A stretch of 64,000 bases of DNA, from the NCBI RefSeq assembly GCF_018070025.1, contig NZ_JAGPYQ010000001.1, forward strand, positions 4,278,001 to 4,342,000. Direction: 5' to 3'. Source of the stretch: Streptomyces liliiviolaceus (GTDB lineage Bacteria > Actinomycetota > Actinomycetes > Streptomycetales > Streptomycetaceae). This document shows, piece by piece, positions 57,860 to 64,000 of the stretch (its first letter is position 1; each line of letters begins with the position of its first letter). A model generated the notes under the pieces. It saw only the letters and a program-made list of their open reading frames with translations, was not told the origin of the DNA and made no database searches. A program made the position numbers and the translations under genes.

Positions 57860-60733
57860 ATGATCGACACACCGGCTGGAAGCACTCCGCGCACCCTGGC
57901 AGCAACTACGCAGTCGGAGACACCGCTGCGCTCGGGGCTGCCGTTCAATGCAAGGGGAATCAGTAGGACACAGCACACGGTGAGCGTTCTGGCCTGGCTC
58001 ACCGTCGCTCTGGGCGTGCTGGGGCTTTCGGGATGGGTACTGCCCGCCCAGGTGCTGCGAGACGCCTGGCCCGGGCCGGACGGATGGATCAAGGCCAACA
58101 CCTCGCTGGCCCTCACCCTGCTCGGCATCGGACTGACCCGCCTCGTGGGCCGCTCGTCCGGTCCGCTGCACATCAGCCTGTCGAGGGCCGCGGCTGTGTC
58201 CGGCGCCCTGATCGGGATCGCGAGTCTGTTGGAATACGTCAGCGGCGGCTGCTTCGGCATCGACCAGCTGCTCTTTCGTGACGACACCACGGACGACCTG
58301 CCCCAGGTCGCCTCCCCGCCAGGGCGGATGGCCCCGAACACGGCAGTAGCCCTCATTCTGGCCGGAGCGGCGCAGTTCATGCTGAGCCTGCCCCGGCAGG
58401 CGGTGGTCGCCTGCGGGCAGGTGCTGGGCCTGTTCGTGCTGATGCTGGGCATGCTGCGCTGGTACGGGCTGGCTTACCGGGTGCCGGAACTGGGCCGGAT
58501 CGGTGCCTATGTCGGCATGGCGCTGCACACCGCGACCGCGCTGGTGCTGCTGGGCGCGGGCCTCTTCCTGGCCCGCCCCCGACAGGGCCTGGCAGCTCTG
58601 CTGTGCAACACCGGGACGACCGGAATGCTCGGCCGCCGTATGACGGCGACGATCCTCCTGCTGCCGCCGCTGATGGGATGGCTGCGTCTGACGGGGCAAG
58701 ACCACGGCTGGTACGGCACCCGCCTGGGCGTCGCTCTTCTGGTCTCCGCGCACGTGTGCGTCTTCCTGACAGTGAGTTTCCTGTCACTGCGCGCTGCACG
58801 CCGGGTGGAGGTGGCACATACACGTGCGCAGCATCGGCTCACTCAATCCCGCTGGCTGCAGGCGTTCATGGACCACGTGCCGGCCGTGGTCTTCATCAAG
58901 GATCTCGAAGGCCGCTACACGGCCGTGAACGCCGAGTTCGCACGGTCGACGGGGCGCCCGCGGGAAGAGATCGTGGGCCGGCTGGCACAGGATGTCCTGC
59001 CACCGCTCTTCGCCCAGGCCGCCCGGGCCGCGGACGCGGAGATGCTCGCCCGGGGATTGGCGCTCCACAAGATGGATCACCTCACCCTGGACGAACGGTC
59101 CGTCATCTACTCCACCACCCTCTTCCCCTTGCCCGGCCCAAACGGGCGGCCGCACGCCGTGTGCGGGATCTCCGTCGACGAAACGGCGAAGACTGCGGCG
59201 CGACAGCAGGCCGAGCGTGCCCACCAGCGCTTCCGCGACCTGCTGGAATCCGCACCCGACGCCGTCCTGATCACCGATGCCGAAGGCACCGTCGTCATGG
59301 CCAACGCCCAGGCCGAACAGCTTTTCGGCACACCGCGCGGCCATCTCCTCGGCAGCCCCGTCGAACACCTGGCACCCGCCTCCCACCGTCTGCGACTGTC
59401 CGCGCTGCGGCGCTCCTACCGCCAGCTGGGCAACGGCCGTCCGGTGACCTTCGACAACGACGTGTGGGCCCGGCACGCGGACGGCCGCGTCTTCCCCGCC
59501 GAGGTGAGCATCGGCACCCTCGACGGTGAGGCCGGACACCTGACCAGTCTGTCGGTCCGGGACATCAGCCGGCGCAAACACCTGGAAACCGAACTCGGGG
59601 AGCGCTACCGCGAGCAGCAGCGCATCGCCTACACCCTGCAGAACAGCCTCATGGGCGACCCGCCCCGGCTCGCCCACCTGCCCACCGCACGCCGCTACCT
59701 GCCCTCCGCGCAGGACGCTGGCGTCGGCGGCGACTGGTTCGACATCATCCCCCTGGAGAAGGGACGCACCGGCATCGTCATCGGCGACGTCATGGGCCGG
59801 GGTATCGACGCTGCGGCCGTCATGGGCCAGCTCCGCGCAGCCACCCACGCCCTGGCCAAGGCCGACATGGACCCCGAGTGGCTGATGAACCACCTCGACG
59901 CCTTCGTCTGCGAACTACGCGACCAGCTCGTCACCTGCTGCTACCTCGTCCTCGACCCCCGCCAGCAACAGCTCACCCTGTGCAGCGCCGGCCATCTGCC
60001 CGTGCTCGCCGCCGAGCCCGGCCGGCGCCCGCGCCCACTGGATGCCCCCATCAGCGTCCCGCTCGGCGTGGGCGGCGTACCCCACCGCCAGATCACCCAC
60101 CCCCTGGCCCTGGGCGCCACCCTCATGCTCTACACCGACGGACTCGTCGAGGAACCGACCGCCGACCTCGACACCCGTATCACCCTGCTCGCCGACACCC
60201 TCCACACCGCCCTCACCGAAGCGGATCACACCCTGGGTGCCCTGGAACAGACCGCGGATCTCGCCCTGCACACCCTCATCCCTCACCCCGAGGAACACGA
60301 CGACGACGTCACCCTGCTCGCCCTGCGGCTGCCCGAAGCCCGCACCACCAGCCTGCGCCTGGCCCCCGAACCGCGCTCGGCACCCCATGCCCGCCGCTTC
60401 ACCACCCGCACGCTCCACGACTGGCAGCTCCCCCCGCACCTCACCGACACCGCCGAACTCGTCGTCACTGAGCTCGTCACCAACGCGATCCGGCACAGCG
60501 ACGGCGCCGCCCTCTTCCTGACCCTCCACCTCACCAGCACCTCCCTCACCGTTGAACTCGCCGACCACAGCCAGGCCCTGCCCCTGGCCCGCCAGGCCGG
60601 CCCCACCGACGAGAACGGCCGCGGACTTGGGCTAATCGACGCCCTCTCCACCAACTGGGGCACCCGAATCCATAGCCAGGGAAAATCAGTCTGGAGCACG
60701 ATGGACACATCACCCCTCATCACGAGCGCCTGA
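57860..60733 (+). CDS. Membrane PAS-SpoIIE phosphatase with a C-terminal anti-sigma kinase-like domain
   Basis: The product has 957 residues. Seven or more N-terminal spans (about 45-320) are followed by two PAS modules (about 345-460, with AFMDHVPAVVFIKDLEGRYT, and 470-585, with LLESAPDAVLITDAEGTVVM), a SpoIIE/PP2C domain with GGDWFDII near 625, VIGDVMGRGIDAA near 641 and MLYTDGLVEEP near 757, and a HATPase_c_2 domain with ELVTNAIRHSDG near 870 and GRGLGLIDALS near 921. The catalytic Asp residues of the phosphatase are present. Such proteins dephosphorylate anti-sigma antagonists and may also act as an anti-sigma kinase. The sensory input is membrane/PAS, ligand unknown. Confidence 0.88.
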   Translation: MIDTPAGSTPRTLAATTQSETPLRSGLPFNARGISRTQHTVSVLAWLTVALGVLGLSGWVLPAQVLRDAWPGPDGWIKANTSLALTLLGIGLTRLVGRSSGPLHISLSRAAAVSGALIGIASLLEYVSGGCFGIDQLLFRDDTTDDLPQVASPPGRMAPNTAVALILAGAAQFMLSLPRQAVVACGQVLGLFVLMLGMLRWYGLAYRVPELGRIGAYVGMALHTATALVLLGAGLFLARPRQGLAALLCNTGTTGMLGRRMTATILLLPPLMGWLRLTGQDHGWYGTRLGVALLVSAHVCVFLTVSFLSLRAARRVEVAHTRAQHRLTQSRWLQAFMDHVPAVVFIKDLEGRYTAVNAEFARSTGRPREEIVGRLAQDVLPPLFAQAARAADAEMLARGLALHKMDHLTLDERSVIYSTTLFPLPGPNGRPHAVCGISVDETAKTAARQQAERAHQRFRDLLESAPDAVLITDAEGTVVMANAQAEQLFGTPRGHLLGSPVEHLAPASHRLRLSALRRSYRQLGNGRPVTFDNDVWARHADGRVFPAEVSIGTLDGEAGHLTSLSVRDISRRKHLETELGERYREQQRIAYTLQNSLMGDPPRLAHLPTARRYLPSAQDAGVGGDWFDIIPLEKGRTGIVIGDVMGRGIDAAAVMGQLRAATHALAKADMDPEWLMNHLDAFVCELRDQLVTCCYLVLDPRQQQLTLCSAGHLPVLAAEPGRRPRPLDAPISVPLGVGGVPHRQITHPLALGATLMLYTDGLVEEPTADLDTRITLLADTLHTALTEADHTLGALEQTADLALHTLIPHPEEHDDDVTLLALRLPEARTTSLRLAPEPRSAPHARRFTTRTLHDWQLPPHLTDTAELVVTELVTNAIRHSDGAALFLTLHLTSTSLTVELADHSQALPLARQAGPTDENGRGLGLIDALSTNWGTRIHSQGKSVWSTMDTSPLITSA

Positions 60734-60744
60734 ACCTGCAGCAA

Positions 60745-60804
60745 GCATCTGCCCGGAGGCGGTGCAAGCCCTCTCCATCCCTCAACTGCCAACAAGGCAG
60801 ATGC
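60745..60804. repeat. 9-bp inverted repeat after the SpoIIE gene
   Basis: GCATCTGCC at 60745-60753 and GGCAGATGC at 60796-60804 are perfect inverted copies with 42 bases between. The position just after the stop fits a loose terminator, although the long loop is unusual. Low confidence in function. Confidence 0.4.
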
Positions 60805-60880
60805 CATTACACCGTCAGGGCAATACGTTCGATAATGCGATTTCTATCGGTGGTTTCGAATCACCTGTTCACTGAGCCAG

Positions 60881-61075
60881 TTAAGGCATCCTCGCAGGGC
60901 CTCCGCTGGGGTCCAGCCCTAAAGCACGAGACGGGGCGTCGGTTGAGTGGCGGGCGACTTCGCGAAGGTCTCGTGCGGTGTGGGCCGAAAGGCCGGTGCC
61001 CTTCGGGAAGTATTGCCGCAGCGGGCCGTTCGTGTTCTCGTTCGTGCTGCGCTGCCAGGGTGACTCTGCGGTGTC
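60881..61075 (-). pseudogene. IS30-family transposase C-terminal remnant
   Basis: SPWQRSTNENTNGPLRQYFP and KGTGLSAHTARDLREVA match the conserved end of IS30-type transposases (the [27 protein letters not shown] block, which carries the last catalytic Glu). After that the reading shifts: NRRP is in the other frame and the final part is degenerate. The N-terminal two thirds are missing. It is another dead IS scar between the SpoIIE gene and the AraC cluster. The rest of 60734-61183 holds nothing else. Confidence 0.75.
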
Positions 61076-61183
61076 GTCGACATTCCAGAACGCGTCGCGC
61101 CTCACCGCCCCGTCCCTTACGACGGACCATGTGGAGTAGGGACGGTATCCGCCGCGTTTCTGCGCCCCGGCTCCCGGACGCGG

Positions 61184-62143
61184 TCAGCTGTTGAGGGTGA
61201 CGGCCGGATTGACGCCGTAGGCGCTTCGGTAGGCGGTGGCGAACCGGCTCGGATGGGCGAATCCCCACCGCGCCGCGATGGCCGTGACCGTCCCCGTCGT
61301 GGGGTCGGCGGCGCGCAGGTCGGTGTGGGCGCCGTCCAGGCGGACCCGACGCAGGTAGGTGAGCGGTGTCGTGTCCGCATGCCGCTGAAAGGCGTACTGG
61401 ACGGCTCGCGGGGTGACGGGGATGGAGGCGGCGATCTCCGCGAGGCCGATGTCGAGGTGGGCGTTGTCCTCGATGAACGCCTTGGCGCGGCGCAGGGTGT
61501 CGCTGGTGGCGTCGCTGCCGTCCGCGGGGAGCGGGTCGGTAAGGATCTCGTTGGGGAAGACGTGCAGGGCGCAGGCCGCGGCCAGACGGGCCAGCTGGCC
61601 GACGATCAGGTCGCTGAGGTCGGCGCTGGTCAGAGTGGTGTGGATGTAGGCGGCCGTCATGGCCCACAGGTGGGTGTCGCTGTGCCGTGTCGGGGTCAGG
61701 CCGGTGAATGCGGTCCGCCGTGGCGGGGCGTGCACATCGCGCAGGAACGTGTCGAACAGGTCTGGGCTCACCGACAGGGCGTCCATGGCCGTATGGGTTG
61801 CCCGGGCCTGGTAGGGCATGCCCGGGGTGATCAGAACCACGCCGGTTCCGGCCAGGCGGACGTCGTGGCCGCCGAGTTGCACCTGCCACCGGCCCGCGGT
61901 GGGCATCGCCACGAGCAGGCCCTCCAACGGTTCGACGTCGGCCGACCAGTCACCTGGTATTACCGCACCGTCCCACGACAGAGGGCCGGCCGCGAGCCGG
62001 TCGTAGCTCAGCGGCAATGTGGAGACCTCGCCGTGCGCCCGTATACCCGTCCCGTAGGCCCGCCCGAGGAACTCCCAGCTCTCCTGCGTGGTACGCGACA
62101 CGAACCGTGACCGCTCCACCGTGAGTTGCTCCATGAGCGCCAC
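61184..62143 (-). CDS. AraC-family regulator (first of three)
   Basis: The product has 319 residues from ATG 62143 (or ATG 62134). The N-terminal sensor domain (about 10-190) opens RFVSRTTQESWEFLGRAYGT and has the cupin-like strands RWQVQLGGHDVRLAG and GVVLITPGMPYQARA. The C-terminal AraC DNA-binding domain has both helix-turn-helix halves: HLDIGLAEIAASIPVTPRAV and TAIAARWGFAHPSRFATAYR. It is divergent from the second AraC gene (62404), with 260 bases between them that should hold both promoters. The inducer is unknown. Confidence 0.9.
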   Translation of the reverse strand: MALMEQLTVERSRFVSRTTQESWEFLGRAYGTGIRAHGEVSTLPLSYDRLAAGPLSWDGAVIPGDWSADVEPLEGLLVAMPTAGRWQVQLGGHDVRLAGTGVVLITPGMPYQARATHTAMDALSVSPDLFDTFLRDVHAPPRRTAFTGLTPTRHSDTHLWAMTAAYIHTTLTSADLSDLIVGQLARLAAACALHVFPNEILTDPLPADGSDATSDTLRRAKAFIEDNAHLDIGLAEIAASIPVTPRAVQYAFQRHADTTPLTYLRRVRLDGAHTDLRAADPTTGTVTAIAARWGFAHPSRFATAYRSAYGVNPAVTLNS

Positions 62144-62403
62144 ACCCCGATCCCTCCAGCCCGCCGGGCACGCAGCCTTGACCCTACGCCCTGCTGGCCG
62201 TCATACGAAGCGACGTCGCAGGTGATCAGAAGTGACCGTTTTCCAACACGGCGATGGATGTGCGTTGTTCGAAATGTCAAGGACCTTGTCCGTGAGGTGG
62301 TAGCCATTTGCTGCGTGCGCGCAGCGGGAGTGTGGGGCAGGGTTTCGCCCTTGCCCACCGTGGTAGGCGCAGAGGATGTCCGGGTGTGCGGGGAGGTGTC
62401 GGA

Positions 62404-63369
62404 GTGCAGCAGCAGATTCCCATCACGCGGTCCGTGCTCGACTTCACGGACCCGGAGGCCTCATACGATTTTCTCCGCCACACCTATGCCGACCTGCGTG
62501 TTTGTTCCAGCCGTCATGAAGGTGACTACCGGATGTCGGTCAGCAGCTGGGCCTGCAGCGAGTTCAGCATGGACGACATCCGGCACTCCACCCACCTGCT
62601 GGTGCAGACCGGCCCCTTCCCGCGGGAGACGTTCCTGTACCTGCGTGCCGGCCGGGTACGGGCGACAGCGGACGGCGGGGAGTACCGGTGGCTGCCCGGC
62701 GACTGGGGCGTCTATCCCTCCCGCACCCCTATCGGCTTCGACACCCACCCCATCGACGACAGGGTGGTCTCCCTGCCCGCGGGTGCCCTGGCCCGGGTCG
62801 CGGCCACCCTGGGCGACGACGACGGCGTCCGTTTCACCGGCTGGGCTCCGGTCTCCGCCGACAAGTGCCGCCTGTGGGACACCACCGTCGCCTACGTCCA
62901 CTCCCAGCTCGCCGCCCAGGACAGCCCGCTCTGCGAGCCCCTCATCCGCGAGAACATGCTGGACACACTCGCCACGGTCGCGCTCACCGTCTTCCCCAAC
63001 ACCACCATGGCCCACGTCTACACGCCCGGCCCCGGCCACACCGGCGCCCGCGCACTACGCCAGGCCCTCGCCTTCATCGAGGACAACGCGCAGCGGCCGA
63101 TCACCATCAGCGACATCGCCACCGCGGCCGGCACCACCGCCCGCGCCGTGCAGTACGACTTCGCCCGGCACCTGGACACCACCCCCACCCTCCACCTGCG
63201 GCGCATCCGGCTGGAACGCGCCCACCAGGAACTCTCAGCCACCGACCCCACCACCGGGACAACCGTCAAACAGGTCGCGGCGCGCTGGGGCTTCGCCAGC
63301 CCCGGCACCTTCGCGGCCCTCTACCGCAGCGTCTACGGCACCACCCCCAGCCACACCCTCCGCAGCTGA
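62404..63369 (+). CDS. AraC-family regulator (second of three)
   Basis: The product has 321 residues. GTG 62404 has GGGAGG seven bases upstream; a longer reading to 62308 adds an Arg/Gly-rich stretch of no similarity. It opens VLDFTDPEASYDFLRHTYAD, then a sensor domain to about 200, and the AraC domain (PITISDIATAAGTTARAVQY and VKQVAARWGFASPGTFAALY). It shares its domain plan, and many short blocks (FIEDNA, ARAVQY, RRxRL, WGFA), with the first AraC gene, so they are paralogs. Target genes are not visible. Confidence 0.9.
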   Translation: MQQQIPITRSVLDFTDPEASYDFLRHTYADLRVCSSRHEGDYRMSVSSWACSEFSMDDIRHSTHLLVQTGPFPRETFLYLRAGRVRATADGGEYRWLPGDWGVYPSRTPIGFDTHPIDDRVVSLPAGALARVAATLGDDDGVRFTGWAPVSADKCRLWDTTVAYVHSQLAAQDSPLCEPLIRENMLDTLATVALTVFPNTTMAHVYTPGPGHTGARALRQALAFIEDNAQRPITISDIATAAGTTARAVQYDFARHLDTTPTLHLRRIRLERAHQELSATDPTTGTTVKQVAARWGFASPGTFAALYRSVYGTTPSHTLRS

Positions 63370-63749
63370 GCCGCAGGGCCGGCCACCTTCGCCACCGGAT
63401 CCGAAAGAACCCAGACGAGCACAACGACGGCTACTGCGACGGCGTTCAAGACAGCCAGCCCCGACGAGGTGGGCGCCTTCATGACCCACGCCTGCGCAAC
63501 GCGCCGCACATCCGGGTCGCCAAGCCCGACCGGTGAGAGCGTTCTGCTCCTGACGACAGCGGGCCACTACATCCTCCACAAGCACCGGCTCGGCCCGCCA
63601 CCGCCATGGCAGCGGCGACGCGCGCACAGCATCGAGCACGGCACGGCCGCGCCCACCGTCCGGCGCGCCAGATTGGGCGTCAGGGCAGAAGTCCAACTCG
63701 CAGGGCAACGAGGGGCGTAGCGTCAGCGGCACAGGACTGGTGGGGGCGG
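63370..63749. other. Intergenic region between AraC genes
   Basis: About 380 bases. Frames of up to 80 residues exist but lack recognisable sequence. A mixture of AC-rich and GC-rich blocks suggests a regulatory region for the next AraC gene. No hairpin of note was seen. Confidence 0.4.
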
Positions 63750-64000
63750 GTGGTCTCTGTGGGTGGCGAGGGCACGGTCACGGTGGGGCGGACGGTTTTC
63801 GCGACACGGGACAACGGCGTCGCCAGGCAGTTCCTGGATGCGGCGTACGGTTCCAGTTTCCACTTGTCGGGAATGGCGGACGGGCAACGGCTGGAGCACC
63901 GGCGGGTCGATGCCGGCCTGTTCACCGTGGACCGGCTCGTCCTGCCCGGAACGCTGTCGTTCACATGCGAGCCGGTGGACCGGTTGATCGTCATCGACGT
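63750..64000 (+). CDS. AraC-family regulator (third), cut by the window end
   Basis: GTG 63750 (or GTG 63759) opens a frame that remains open to the end of the window: TVGRTVFATRDNGVARQFLD and AAYGSSFHLSGMADG, then HRRVDAGLFTVDRLVLPGTL. This matches the N-terminal sensor opening of the two AraC genes just before it (the xRxxVxFxTxDxxxAxxFLxxxYG pattern). The DNA-binding domain is beyond the window, so the call rests on the N-terminal family resemblance and the cluster. Confidence 0.7.
   Translation, partial: MVSVGGEGTVTVGRTVFATRDNGVARQFLDAAYGSSFHLSGMADGQRLEHRRVDAGLFTVDRLVLPGTLSFTCEPVDRLIVID

Noticed and set aside
1..64000. CRISPR arrays, tRNA and rRNA genes
   Set aside because: I saw no regularly spaced direct repeats, no cloverleaf-type ends and no rRNA-like sequence; a tRNA could still be missed without a search tool.

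Overview
The window is high-GC, densely coding DNA from a Streptomyces or a very close relative. The evidence is a chaplin gene (a family confined to streptomycetes and near kin), GTG starts, strings of 4-bp start/stop overlaps, rare TTA codons, and families typical of streptomycetes (DUF6461, DUF4259, LRV repeats, BTAD regulators, a SpoIIE phosphatase). The many insertion-sequence scars and broken genes fit an accessory region such as a chromosome arm, an integrated element or a large linear plasmid. I see no rRNA, tRNA, CRISPR array, replication origin or relaxase.

Layout. 0-12.4 kb is mixed accessory DNA with a defence flavour: an endonuclease/exonuclease/phosphatase domain fused to a Dnd-type methyltransferase domain, an orphan PD-(D/E)xK nuclease, a secreted NucA/NucB-like nuclease, a two-gene NLR (NACHT) unit whose partners share a short motif, and a Pycsar-effector-like membrane protein. 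12.6-13.1 kb holds a sigma-factor fragment. 13.1-26.2 kb is a translationally coupled type IV secretion operon of the Tcp/ICEBs1 type: TcpC-, TcpD- and TcpE-like proteins, VirB4, a TrbL/VirB6-like channel, a transglycosylase-NlpC/P60 wall hydrolase and a VirD4-like coupling ATPase. 28.7-41.4 kb is a Tad/Flp pilus locus (SAF protein, TadZ-like, TadA, TadB, TadC, Flp pilin, three TadE/G-like pseudopilins and a LysM-BTAD protein). A pair of reverse-strand genes sits between two of the pseudopilin genes.

41.4-61.1 kb is a graveyard of mobile elements (ISL3, IS21, IS30 and tyrosine-recombinase remnants, and a nearly complete ISAs1 element) with intact cargo between them: an S1-domain protein, an LRV repeat protein, an anti-sigma-like ATPase, the chaplin, a sulfite-oxidase-like enzyme with a fasciclin lipoprotein and an RskA anti-sigma factor but no SigK, an NB-ARC/TPR protein, and a PAS-SpoIIE-HATPase phosphatase. 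61.2-64 kb carries three related AraC-family regulators, the last cut by the window edge.

How the genes may work together. The T4SS and Tad loci read in the same direction and could supply DNA transfer and surface attachment for one mobile element (inference). Several genes are broken by single-base frameshifts. Decay is likely near the IS scars, but base-calling error should be excluded before each is treated as a pseudogene.
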